A stretch of 64,000 nt of DNA from Porphyromonas catoniae ATCC 51270 (GTDB lineage: Bacteria; Bacteroidota; Bacteroidia; Bacteroidales; Porphyromonadaceae), in contig NZ_JDFF01000013.1 of NCBI RefSeq assembly GCF_000565015.1, positions 1-64,000 of the forward strand, written 5' to 3'. The position numbers and the translations under genes are program-made. Numbering within the stretch: position 1 is the first letter of the stretch; every line of letters begins with the position of its first letter. This document shows, piece after piece, positions 55,285-63,487 of the stretch. The notes beneath the pieces are model-generated. The model was given only the letters and a program-made list of their open reading frames with translations. It made no database searches and was not told the DNA's origin.

Positions 55285-55592
55285 GACAGAGCGATGAGGC
55301 AATTTCTGTGGAGAGGAGAACGGATTTCGACAGAAAGATAAGGCAATTTCTGTGGAGGAAAGAATGGCTTTCGACAGAAAGATGAGGCAATTTCTGTGGA
55401 GCGGAGAACGGCTTTTGACAGAAAGATAAGGCAATTTCGGTGGAGCGGAGAACGGATTTCGACAGAAAGATGAGGCAATTTCTGTGGAGGGCAGAACGGC
55501 TTTCGACAGAAAGATGAGGCAATTTCTGTGGAGGGCAGAACGGCTTTCGATAGAAAGATTAGGCAATTTCAGTAGAGAGGAGAGGCAATTAT
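55285..55592. repeat. Seven-copy 44-bp tandem repeat
   Basis: Copies start at 55285, 55329, 55373, 55417, 55461, 55505 and 55549, exactly 44 bp apart. Each reads as two 22-bp halves: gacagaaagatgaggcaatt-tc and tgtggagcggagaacggctt-tc. Most copies differ at only a few positions; the last is truncated and diverged. It sits between convergent prs and udk. All three minus-strand frames are open across it, which follows from the absence of stops in the unit and is not taken as coding. Confidence 0.92.
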
Positions 55593-55734
55593 GATGGAGC
55601 GTTGAGGAGTTTCTCTATGATGCTTAATACACTTTCCCTACGATAACGCTCTAAATAAACTGGCTCCAGCAGGCTAAATACATCCAACTTGGACGAACTT
55701 AGCACACTGGAGCCAGTAAATAGGAACGAGAACT

Positions 55735-56361
55735 TTAGCGAAGGAGCGAATGAATATTCTCAACCAGGAGCGAGAGCGCTACTGGGTTCATCCCGCCCTC
55801 AGGGATAATGATGTCGGCATAACGCTTAGATGGCTCTACGAAGTCACGGTGCATAGGCTTGACGGTAGAGAAATATTGCTTGAGCACAGAGTTCATATCC
55901 CGCCCACGCTCCTGTACATCCCGCACCAAACGTCGTGCTAGACGTACGTCGTCATCAGTATCAACGTAGACCTTCACATCCATGAGCTCTCGGAGTTCTT
56001 TATTCTCTAGGATCAAAATTCCGTCTAGGATAAGGACCTTGGCTGGGTGCACGAGGACGGTTTGAGGTAATCTATTGTGGTCATTAAAGGAATAAACGGG
56101 TCGCTGAATACTTTCCCCTTGCTTGAGTTGACGGATATGTTCGATCATCATATCAGTATCAAAGGAGTGAGGGTGGTCGTAGTTGAGCTTGGCTCGTTCC
56201 TCTAATGTCAGCTCATCATGAGCTTTGTAGTAGAAGTCGTGGCATAACGTCGTGACATGCTCTTCAACAAAAGCCTCTTGGAGCTTGCGTACGAGCGTGG
56301 ACTTTCCTGAGGCAGATCCGCCTGCCACACCAATAATCGTGGTCGAGATAGTTGAACTCAT
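55735..56361 (-). CDS. udk: Uridine kinase (208 aa)
   Basis: Phosphorylates uridine and cytidine in pyrimidine salvage. P-loop GVAGGSASGKSTLVRKL (about residue 11), CHDFYYKAHDELTLEERAKLNYDHPHSFDT and VLILDGILIL are characteristic. Length matches the E. coli enzyme. It is the last gene of the minus-strand envelope operon, 39 nt after the serine hydrolase, an unexpected place for a salvage enzyme. Confidence 0.96.
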   Translation of the reverse strand: MSSTISTTIIGVAGGSASGKSTLVRKLQEAFVEEHVTTLCHDFYYKAHDELTLEERAKLNYDHPHSFDTDMMIEHIRQLKQGESIQRPVYSFNDHNRLPQTVLVHPAKVLILDGILILENKELRELMDVKVYVDTDDDVRLARRLVRDVQERGRDMNSVLKQYFSTVKPMHRDFVEPSKRYADIIIPEGGMNPVALSLLVENIHSLLR

Positions 56362-56400
56362 AGGGATGAAAGATATTACAGAGAGGGAGATTGATGGAGT

Positions 56401-57807
56401 TTATTCACGAGGAGAGAAGATGCCCATTGCTTCGTAGAGTAAGTCTTGCAGCTGCTGTCGGAGACGCTCTCGCATGAGCAGGGTATTTTGTCGCGAGGGA
56501 TAAGTGCGGTTGGAGAGGAAGACAAAGACTAAATCGTACTCAGGATCTACCCAAAAGCACGTACCGGTGAAGCCCAAGTGACCGTAGGTGCGAGAGGAAG
56601 CGAGCGCGCCCGTAGGCCCACCGCTACGCCGAGGTTTATCAAAGCCCAAGGCACGTATTCCGCCATCACCGAGCGTTTCGGTGAAAAGCCTGACCGTGCG
56701 CTCTGGGATAATAGTCTTGCCCTCCCACTTACCTTCCTGGAGAAGAAGCTGAGCAACCTTGGCAAGTTCCCTTGCCGAGCCGAAGAGACCAGCATTCCCC
56801 GAGACACCACCTAGGCAAGCTGCCGTCTCGTCATCCACAGTCCCTCTGAGCACTTCTCCTCGTAAGAACCGATCATCTTGGGCAGGAGCGATTGCCTCGG
56901 CCTTCACGCCATGCTCTAAAGGACAATAATAAAGTCGGGCTCCAATGGGACGGAAAAGGCGTTCCTCAACGAAAGAATCAAGGCTCTGACCTGATACACG
57001 CTCGATGATTTGCTGTAGGAGCAGGAAGTTCAAATCGCTGTATCGGTAGCTTTTGTTTGATGAGACTCGGACGTTGAGAAGGCGCTCCATCATACGCTCT
57101 TTGAAGTCTGGAGCGATGTATTTATTTCGAGAAAAGCGTAGCGCATGCTTCTCCGACCGCTTCATTGCTATATATTCATCCAAGAAGCGGAAATTGGGGT
57201 TGCCCCATGCCTTACCAACCAACGGCACCCCGCCACTAAACGCCTTGTAACGTATCAGTGCGCCTTCGTAGCTGGCAGTATCAATCAGATCGGTGTAGAA
57301 GTTAATCCCAGCCGGTAAGCCTGACTGATGCAGGAGCAGTTGCCTCACGGTAACCATCCCGAGTAGTGTCCCCCCCGTCTCTGGTAGGTAGGTCAAGAGC
57401 GGAGCATTTAGCTTTACCTTACGCTCTGAGACCAACAACATCAACGCTGGTGTTGTCGCCGCAGCTTTTGTTACTGATGCGAGATCATAAAGCGTATAAA
57501 TATTTGTCGGGTCTTCACCTTTCCCTCCGAGCTTGGTCATTGAGCCAAAGGCACGATCATAAATGACTTGCCCTTCGTGCAAAGCAAAGATCTGACAGCC
57601 TGGATAGGCACCCATCCGAAGACCTGCCTCTGCAAGCGAGTCAATACGCTCTAAGCGTCGCGCGGAAAGCTCTAAAGGACGAGCAGAAAGACTATCAACA
57701 TCTATCTGTATCTGCGGAAGAGAGTCCGGGATGACCAGCTCCTGCGCCGAGCTCCTTGAGGTAAAGCTAAGACCAAGAGCAAGAAAGATGAACGAGCGGT
57801 AATTCAT
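56401..57807 (-). CDS. Serine hydrolase, beta-lactamase (class C) fold (468 aa)
   Basis: A signal peptide (about 1-21, ending SRSSAQ) leads to a class C-type penicillin-binding fold: SxxK motif ASVTKAAATTPAL (about residue 113), Y-S-D in YRYSDLNFLLLQQIIERVSGQ, and a late HLGFTGTCFWVDPEYDLVFVFLSNRTYPSR (the HTG-like motif is HLGFTGT). It is likely a peptidoglycan peptidase or esterase rather than a drug-resistance enzyme. In many Bacteroidetes this domain is fused behind a GH3 domain; here it is a separate gene 9 nt after the GH3 gene. Confidence 0.88.
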   Translation of the reverse strand: MNYRSFIFLALGLSFTSRSSAQELVIPDSLPQIQIDVDSLSARPLELSARRLERIDSLAEAGLRMGAYPGCQIFALHEGQVIYDRAFGSMTKLGGKGEDPTNIYTLYDLASVTKAAATTPALMLLVSERKVKLNAPLLTYLPETGGTLLGMVTVRQLLLHQSGLPAGINFYTDLIDTASYEGALIRYKAFSGGVPLVGKAWGNPNFRFLDEYIAMKRSEKHALRFSRNKYIAPDFKERMMERLLNVRVSSNKSYRYSDLNFLLLQQIIERVSGQSLDSFVEERLFRPIGARLYYCPLEHGVKAEAIAPAQDDRFLRGEVLRGTVDDETAACLGGVSGNAGLFGSARELAKVAQLLLQEGKWEGKTIIPERTVRLFTETLGDGGIRALGFDKPRRSGGPTGALASSRTYGHLGFTGTCFWVDPEYDLVFVFLSNRTYPSRQNTLLMRERLRQQLQDLLYEAMGIFSPRE

Positions 57808-57816
57808 GCGCTTAGA

Positions 57817-59154
57817 TTATCTCTTGCCAGATTTGGCCTTAACCTGCTTCATTCGCATCGCTTTAGTCCTAGCCGTGGGATCGATATCTGTTGTTGTGGC
57901 TTTGGCTGCTTGCTGGAGTCTTGCTCGTAGTTGCGCTTCCTCTGGTGTCCAGATTTTATCTTTTACTACCTCAGCTTCTACTCCACCCTTGGCTTTACAA
58001 AGGATCAAAGCGTACTTAAAGGACAGTACTCGACGACATTTCTCCTCTATTTCATCATCGGTTAGCTCACCACGAGCTTGCGCTTCCAAGATTTCATCCA
58101 ACGCTTGTGCAGGCTGTGCGGGTCCTAAGAGAATGTCATTCCCAGCCTTCAAGGCTGCAACGGCAACAGAGGATACGGCCCCCGTCTGTGCTCCCTTCAT
58201 CTCCAATGCATCGGTAAACACAAGCCCACGAAACCCCATCTCCTCTCGAAGCAATGTCGTCGTAATGGGCTTGCTCAAGGAGGATGCACGTCCGGAGGCA
58301 TCATAGCTAGGGACACTAAGATGCGCCGTCATCACGCCACCAAAGCCCGATGCAAAGTATTCTTTGAAAGGGAAAAGCTCCACAGCCTTCATCCTAGCCT
58401 TAGAGGCTGATACGATAGGGAGTGTTTTGTGCGAATCTTCATGCGTATCACCATGCCCAGGGAAGTGCTTCGCCACGGATAATACTCCTCCCATCTCCAG
58501 CCCACGAGCATAAGCAAGGGCACACGCAGCAACGTGCTGAGGGGAAGTACCGAAGCTACGTGAGCCGATTACAGGGTTTTTAGGGTTAATATTCACATCC
58601 ACTACTGGAGCAAAGTTGATGTGAATGCCCATGAGTTGGCATTGCCGTGCTACCTCTGCCCCATAGGCCTCTATGAGCTTTAGATCGCCAGCATCACCCA
58701 GACCTCTATTGCGAGGATATTGTGGAGCATCCTTCAGACGCATATACAGCCCCCATTCACCATCCAGAGCGATAAGTAGCGGAGTAGGACTAGCCTGCTG
58801 TAAACGAATTGTTAAGGTGCGCTGATCAGCAAGCATACCTTTCTGGAAAAGAATACCTCCCCATTGCTCCTTCTTGAGCCGTGCTAGGAGTAGCTCCGTA
58901 TCCGTCACTCGAGGATAGATAATAGGCATGATAAGCTGGCCTACTCGAGCCCGCAGATCTAGCGAAGTGTAGACACTATCTACCCACAGCTCCATCTTCA
59001 CAGAATCTACACCTGAGAAAATCCTTAGACCTTGCATTGACCTTGGGTAGATTTTCTTCTCTACGGTACGTGCTCGTGCAAATGTGCCAGAGCTCAAGAG
59101 GACAACGATGAAAAGAGGTAGAAAGAAACGAGTGAAAGATCGGAGAGTACGCAT
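57817..59154 (-). CDS. Glycoside hydrolase family 3, NagZ-like beta-N-acetylhexosaminidase (445 aa)
   Basis: Removes N-acetylglucosamine from muropeptides or related glycans. A signal peptide (about 1-28) places it in the periplasm or outside. The NagZ signature VAKHFPGHGDTHEDSHKTLP (catalytic His/Asp dyad, about residue 221) and FTDALEMKGAQ (nucleophile Asp, about 315) are intact. It has a basic C-terminal tail (KAMRMKQVKAKSGKR). Followed by the serine hydrolase with 9 nt between, probably acting on the same substrate. Confidence 0.93.
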   Translation of the reverse strand: MRTLRSFTRFFLPLFIVVLLSSGTFARARTVEKKIYPRSMQGLRIFSGVDSVKMELWVDSVYTSLDLRARVGQLIMPIIYPRVTDTELLLARLKKEQWGGILFQKGMLADQRTLTIRLQQASPTPLLIALDGEWGLYMRLKDAPQYPRNRGLGDAGDLKLIEAYGAEVARQCQLMGIHINFAPVVDVNINPKNPVIGSRSFGTSPQHVAACALAYARGLEMGGVLSVAKHFPGHGDTHEDSHKTLPIVSASKARMKAVELFPFKEYFASGFGGVMTAHLSVPSYDASGRASSLSKPITTTLLREEMGFRGLVFTDALEMKGAQTGAVSSVAVAALKAGNDILLGPAQPAQALDEILEAQARGELTDDEIEEKCRRVLSFKYALILCKAKGGVEAEVVKDKIWTPEEAQLRARLQQAAKATTTDIDPTARTKAMRMKQVKAKSGKR

Positions 59155-59178
59155 ATAGCAATAAAAAGCCCCACAACA

Positions 59179-59535
59179 TCAGGGGCGAGTCTTATGGAAG
59201 ACCCAGAAGCGTTGTAGGGGATAATTAAACAGAACGGAGACGAAGAGATCGGCGATGAGCTTACCTATCTTATAGTCAATGCCGACATGATGCTCTAGCA
59301 GGTACGTCCCGAGGTACTTGAGGACAATACTACCCGCCACTGTGAGGGCGAACTTAGCAAGCTGAATGAGGAAAGCATTGGAATAGCCCTGCGTCCCAGA
59401 GCCTGAGGTGAATGTCCAGTAGCGGTTCAGAGAGAAGTTTACAATCGCTCCAACTACTCCACCTAGCGCAACAGCCCAAAACAATGGCCACCCGAAGACT
59501 TGCCTCGTGAGCACCATCAGCCCATAGTCAATCAC
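59179..59535 (-). CDS. GtrA family membrane protein; true start upstream and unclear
   Basis: Small four-helix protein thought to flip or aid lipid-linked sugars. IDYGLMVLTRQVFGWPLFWAVALGGVVGAIVNFSLNRYWTF and a C-terminal FNYPLQRFWVF are typical. The first canonical start is GTG 59535, inside helix 1. The same frame continues upstream without a stop to 59607, adding LPLKRLILTFSRAQISAGAGS, which is plainly the missing start of helix 1. No ATG/GTG/TTG lies in that stretch, and it begins right after the stop of the preceding gene. ATA (59604) or CTG (59592) initiation, or read-through, are possible. Confidence 0.8.
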   Translation of the reverse strand: MIDYGLMVLTRQVFGWPLFWAVALGGVVGAIVNFSLNRYWTFTSGSGTQGYSNAFLIQLAKFALTVAGSIVLKYLGTYLLEHHVGIDYKIGKLIADLFVSVLFNYPLQRFWVFHKTRP

Positions 59536-59607
59536 CGAGCCTGCACCCGCCGAGATCTGAGCACGAGAGAAAGTGAGGATGAGTCGTTTCAGAGGTAAAT
59601 CTATTGT

Positions 59608-60294
59608 TTAGTTCTCCTTAGCTTGTTGCTCCCCTCTCAGGGCTGCATCTCGCTCATTGGCAGAGTCCAGCAACTTGAAGAAGTCTGATACAAATGCCAC
59701 AAGTAGCACGAAGGAAACCCCGAGCCCTATCCAGTGGATACTCCCCGGCACGAAGTAATCGAGGCAGAATAAACTAGCTAGGATGATGCGCACCTCGGTA
59801 GGTCCGAGGAGACCTGAGTCTATGGAGTACTTGTCGGTTACCTTATAACGGAGCTGGGAGATAATCATCTCTCCCCCATAGAGAGCGACGAAGATGAAGC
59901 CTATAAGCTTCCAACCTGGCTGTACATAGGAATAGTACCCTAGTCCAATGGCTACGATCCCTATCCAGTCCACTACAATATCAAGGCAGAAGCCAAACCA
60001 CTTGCGGGGGCGATTGCGGTAGTAGGCCAATCGCCCGTCTAGCGAGTCACCAAACCAGTTGATTGCAAACCCCACAGGGGTAAGAAGAAGCCATGTACTA
60101 TCATGATACAGAGCACCTAATAGCATCGCGAGGGCGACAAAGAGATTGCCACATAGCCCAAGGCTAGTGAGCATGTTCGAGGTCACCCAGCGAGGCATTC
60201 GCTCCACGAGGTAAGCGATCAGCGCAAGCTCCTTATTATGCAGGATGTTCGTCCGCTTACGATCTTGGCTTATCGCCTGTTTTGTGTCAGCCAT
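59608..60294 (-). CDS. CDP-alcohol phosphatidyltransferase family protein (228 aa)
   Basis: Integral membrane enzyme that joins a CDP-linked lipid or alcohol to a second alcohol. Helices span about residues 40-75, 100-130, 150-180 and 190-215. The active-site motif appears as DGRLAYYRNRPRKWFGFCLD-IVVD, which deviates from DG-xx-AR-x8-G-xxx-D-xxx-D: Tyr replaces Arg and one residue is inserted before Gly. The aspartates are kept. Product unknown. It heads the minus-strand operon. Confidence 0.85.
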   Translation of the reverse strand: MADTKQAISQDRKRTNILHNKELALIAYLVERMPRWVTSNMLTSLGLCGNLFVALAMLLGALYHDSTWLLLTPVGFAINWFGDSLDGRLAYYRNRPRKWFGFCLDIVVDWIGIVAIGLGYYSYVQPGWKLIGFIFVALYGGEMIISQLRYKVTDKYSIDSGLLGPTEVRIILASLFCLDYFVPGSIHWIGLGVSFVLLVAFVSDFFKLLDSANERDAALRGEQQAKEN

Positions 60295-60411
60295 TATCTA
60301 TCTTAGCTAGAATGAGGGATTCATACATTGTCCCATCTATCCCACCACGAGGGCAGGTCTTACGAGAGACAACCCTCTGACATTGCTTGTCATCTAGGGC
60401 TTACTCTACTA

Positions 60412-60419
60412 CAAAGGTA
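60412..60419 (-). promoter_or_regulatory. -7 element of the envelope operon
   Basis: Minus-strand TACCTTTG, 117 nt before the CDP-alcohol transferase start. The rest of 60295-60564 shows nothing. Confidence 0.5.
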
Positions 60420-60564
60420 AAGAAATATTGTCTTCTCCCCCTGTATTTTTACTAGTCCATCGCTACTATCTCCTTGACCAAAGCCTCTATATTAGGCGTG
60501 AGCATACCTCTATTCTCTCAACAGCATCCTTATATCCAAGCCTCAGACGGTGGATAATTAAAGT

Positions 60565-60599
60565 AGAGCCACAGAGGTCAAATACACCTCTGTGGCTCT
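60565..60599 (-). terminator. Terminator of porV-ispF
   Basis: A perfect 14-bp stem (60565-60578 with 60586-60599), loop caaatac; on the minus strand it is followed by a T-rich stretch (actttaatt). Confidence 0.82.
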
Positions 60600-60654
60600 G
60601 CCTATCACTACTTAGATGTGTGGAGTCACATACTTCGGAGGGGGATACTCTACC

Positions 60655-61143
60655 CTACTGCCGCTTCATGATAAGAGCTGTAGCATAAGCCTCCATACCC
60701 TCACGATGACCGACAAAGCCCAATCGCTCCGTCGTAGTAGCTTTAATGGAGATCTCTCCTGATGTTAGTCCCATCACCTCAGCCATTATCGTCTTCATCT
60801 GGGGGATATGAGGGTTAATCTTCGGGGCTTCTGCCGCTATTGTAGCATCTATATTCCCGATCTCATAGCCAGCCTGACGAATGAGTTCGCAGGTCTTCTT
60901 CAGCAGGATCTTACTATCGATTCCCTTATAAGCCATGTCCGTGGGAGGGAAGTGTACCCCTATATCCCCGAGTGCCGCAGCACCGAGTAGAGCATCACAG
61001 ACGGCATGGAGGAGGACATCCGCATCCGAATGTCCTGCTAACCCCTTCTCATACGGTATCTTTATACCACCTAGCCAGAGGTCATAGCCCTCCTCTAGGC
61101 GGTGTACATCGTAGCCAAAACCAATACGGTAAGGTATCTGCAT
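60655..61143 (-). CDS. ispF: 2-C-methyl-D-erythritol 2,4-cyclodiphosphate synthase (162 aa)
   Basis: Makes the cyclic diphosphate of the MEP isoprenoid pathway. FGYDVHRLEEG (zinc Asp and His), GHSDADVLLHAVCDALLGAAALGDIGVHFPP and the late ATTTERLGFVGHREGMEA are all intact. Length is standard; it acts as a trimer. It lies 8 nt after porV, and as I recall the same pairing occurs in P. gingivalis. Confidence 0.97.
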   Translation of the reverse strand: MQIPYRIGFGYDVHRLEEGYDLWLGGIKIPYEKGLAGHSDADVLLHAVCDALLGAAALGDIGVHFPPTDMAYKGIDSKILLKKTCELIRQAGYEIGNIDATIAAEAPKINPHIPQMKTIMAEVMGLTSGEISIKATTTERLGFVGHREGMEAYATALIMKRQ

Positions 61144-61151
61144 AGAGTGAA

Positions 61152-62306
61152 TTACTTAAAGAGCTGACGAATGCCCTCCATATCGAAGGCAAGGGTGAAA
61201 CGTAGCGTCTGGTCGAGAGGGTTATCAGAGATGGTTGAGACGAGGTAGGATGCATCGATACGCAGAGCCTTCATACGGAAGCCCGCCCCTGCTGTAAATG
61301 CCTGGAGATTTCCCTTCGTAGGGTGTAGATAGCTGTAACCAGCACGCACGAAGAACTTATCATTATAGTTGTATTCTGCACCAAGGCTCCAGCGAATCTC
61401 TCTCCACTCCTCCTTAAATCCACCAGGAGCATCCGTGAAGCTCTTGAAGATACCTGCGATTGCAGAGGTCTTGTTGTAGTCCTTAGCCTTTTGGGCATTA
61501 CCGATCGTGGGCGTTGGCACGAGTAACTTGTTCACCTCTATGTTAAGCGCGATGGAGTTCACCTCATCAATGGGGTAAAGCATCCCCGTACCAACACCAA
61601 GGTTGGTAGGGATAAAAGCCGAGTTTGTCCCCCCATCGAAGGAAATCTTCGTACCGATGTTGCGGACGTTGAAGCCTAAGGTCCACAGAGCCTCGGCACT
61701 CCCCAACGTAACATACTTGTGTAAGTAACCTGCAATATCTGCAGCAAAGGCATTCCCTGGACTATGCCCCCTGCCTGCATCTTGGTCAGAGTGGATGTAT
61801 CGTAGGGCAACGGCCATCGAGAACTCATTGGAGAGCTTGCGTGAATAGCTGGCATCGAAGGCAAACTCATTTGGATGAGCTTCGCCGAGGCTACGTCCTG
61901 ATGCATCCCACTTCGTGAGCTTGCCCATAGAGAAGTAGCGCAGGGAAGCACCGATAGCCTGTGTCCCCTCTTCTCCCCCGATCTTGTAGTACCCTCCGAC
62001 ATGCATTAGGGCGATGTCCGAGACGAGGCGTGAAAGCCAAGGTGTGTAGCTGAGTGATAGCCCTGCCTCACTCTTGAGGAAGGCAAACTTTGCAGGATTC
62101 CAATACTGGGCATAGGGATCTGGTGTTGTGGAGGTACCAAGCTCACCCATAGCAGCAGCACGGGCATCAGGGGTAATCTGCAGAGAGGGGGTAGCCGTGA
62201 GTACGGGGTTGAATGTTTCCACGGTCTGTTGTGCCTCTAGACCTGCCATAGAGGCTAGGCAAAGGAGAGCAACAGAGACAAGCGTTTTGGTCTTACTTCG
62301 TTTCAT
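61152..62306 (-). CDS. porV: Type IX secretion outer-membrane protein PorV (LptO) (384 aa)
   Basis: FadL-like 14-strand barrel that carries T9SS cargo to the PorU sortase. A signal peptide (ending GLEAQ) is followed by TATPSLQITPDARAAAMGELGTSTTPDPYAQYWNPAKFAF, the strongly conserved PorV opening, and a long series of beta strands ending RFTLAFDMEGIRQLFK. Length matches P. gingivalis PorV (PG27). PorU, usually next door in Porphyromonas, is not adjacent here: an HU-like gene on the other strand takes its place. Confidence 0.95.
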   Translation of the reverse strand: MKRSKTKTLVSVALLCLASMAGLEAQQTVETFNPVLTATPSLQITPDARAAAMGELGTSTTPDPYAQYWNPAKFAFLKSEAGLSLSYTPWLSRLVSDIALMHVGGYYKIGGEEGTQAIGASLRYFSMGKLTKWDASGRSLGEAHPNEFAFDASYSRKLSNEFSMAVALRYIHSDQDAGRGHSPGNAFAADIAGYLHKYVTLGSAEALWTLGFNVRNIGTKISFDGGTNSAFIPTNLGVGTGMLYPIDEVNSIALNIEVNKLLVPTPTIGNAQKAKDYNKTSAIAGIFKSFTDAPGGFKEEWREIRWSLGAEYNYNDKFFVRAGYSYLHPTKGNLQAFTAGAGFRMKALRIDASYLVSTISDNPLDQTLRFTLAFDMEGIRQLFK

Positions 62307-62394
62307 ACGGATGTTTTACATAAACCAGCGATGTGGGGCGACCACTCAGGACATATCCCCACTGCTCAAAGCCTTATAATACTTATTATACGGG

Positions 62395-62402
62395 CAAAGA
62401 TA
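62395..62402 (-). promoter_or_regulatory. -7 element of porV-ispF
   Basis: Minus-strand TATCTTTG, 89 nt upstream of the porV start. Confidence 0.55.
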
Positions 62403-62529
62403 CATGATTTTTGCTTGCTGAGGACATCACTCTTTCCCTCGGAATGGTTCTCTTCCCCACCTGCTCTGATTCTCTATTTTGTCCGCTCTAGGGAAGCTCT
62501 ACCTAAAGGTATTCTGAGGGAGTAAAAAA

Positions 62530-62590
62530 CACTATGATAGCGAACTAAGATTCGCTATCATAGTGTTCCTCGGTTCACTATCATAGCTTT
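62530..62590. repeat. Three-unit ~23-bp palindromic array (array 11)
   Basis: The core cgctatcatagtg occurs in inverted sense at 62530-62544 and in direct sense at 62553 and 62576, the latter two 23 bp apart (ttcgctatcatagtg, ttcactatcatagc). Units 1 and 2 can form a 15-bp hairpin, so it may also terminate transcription. It lies between divergent porV and the second HU-like gene. Confidence 0.75.
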
Positions 62591-62743
62591 TTTGCCTCTC
62601 CATATGGGCAAGCTAGCGGGGTGAGTGACTCCACGACCTTCCCCTCAGCCCTTGTACCTGAACCACACACGGCTCGAGGAAGATATGGAGTAAGGTGTGT
62701 GAGCCAAATTTTACATGTAATCGCCCGAAGGTCGAGGGGGCTA

Positions 62744-62773
62744 TTGGGCATAAAGATAACTTTTATACCTTTG
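62744..62773 (+). promoter_or_regulatory. Promoter of the second HU-like gene
   Basis: TTG (62744-62746), a 19-nt spacer and TACCTTTG (62766-62773), 62 nt before the start. Confidence 0.65.
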
Positions 62774-62835
62774 TCATGAAGGAGGTGCAGGCGAGCATCT
62801 CCGCATGTATTTTCCACTTAATTTTATTCATCAGT

Positions 62836-63318
62836 ATGGCACTAAAATTCAAGATTGCCAAGCGTAAACTGTACGTTGGCAAGCGTAAAGGGCAGACCGT
62901 CTTTTACGCCATCCAAGAAGAACATCCCCGTACCACTTGGGAGCAGGTGGAGGGACGTATCACCCGCACCACTGGGATCACACGCGCAGACCTTCGGGCT
63001 GCCGTGATTGCACTCTACGACATCGTCGAGGAGGAGCTATCTGCAGGACGAGCAGTGGATCTTGCCGATTTAGGTTCGTTCAAGGCAATTGCCACGGGGA
63101 AGATGATGGATACCTTCGAGGCTGTCGATGCAACCTCCATCGCCCATCAGGTTGTACGCTTCTTCCCGAAGAAGAAAATGCGCCTGATTGCTAAAAACCT
63201 ATCCTTTGAGGTGCTAAAGGAAGAGCATAAACCTCGACCCAAGAAGAAGGCAAAGCCAAGTAAGCCAGCACCTAGTACCCCTGGGCAAGGCGAGGGAGGC
63301 TCAGCGATAGGCATCTAA
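62836..63318 (+). CDS. HU-related DNA-binding protein (160 aa)
   Basis: Paralogue of the protein at 2294-2767. The HU plan is clear: TTWEQVEGRITRTTGITRADLRAAVIALYDIVEEELSAGRAVDLADLGSFKA, then FFPKKKMRLIAKNLSFEVLKE. The C-terminus is a Lys/Pro-rich linker (PRPKKKAKPSKPAPS) ending GGSAIGI. The start MALKFKIAKRKLYVGKRKG at 62836 lies behind the promoter; a longer in-frame reading to 62695 would include the promoter and is not accepted. Confidence 0.88.
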   Translation: MALKFKIAKRKLYVGKRKGQTVFYAIQEEHPRTTWEQVEGRITRTTGITRADLRAAVIALYDIVEEELSAGRAVDLADLGSFKAIATGKMMDTFEAVDATSIAHQVVRFFPKKKMRLIAKNLSFEVLKEEHKPRPKKKAKPSKPAPSTPGQGEGGSAIGI

Positions 63319-63342
63319 CCTTCTCCAGACACCCTTCATATT

Positions 63343-63397
63343 AAAGAGAGGGGGCGCATCAGAAGAGCATTCTGGTCGCCCGCTCTCTTTATCTATT
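63343..63397 (+). terminator. Terminator of the second HU-like gene
   Basis: A stem of about 14 bp with bulges (aaagagag...ggcg with cgcc...ctctcttt) ending in tttat. Confidence 0.75.
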
Positions 63398-63487
63398 TTC
63401 TCCTATATTTACAAGCAAAATAGGGGTAGGTATTGCACTGAACTTCGAAATAGATAGAGCTTGCAACTCAGACTAAAAAGGGATAAG

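Noticed and set aside
55250-55566. Three overlapping minus-strand reading frames in the 44-bp repeat
   Set aside because: All three frames are open because the repeat has no stops on that strand; there is no ribosome-binding site, no family match and the protein is only the repeat read in rotating phases.
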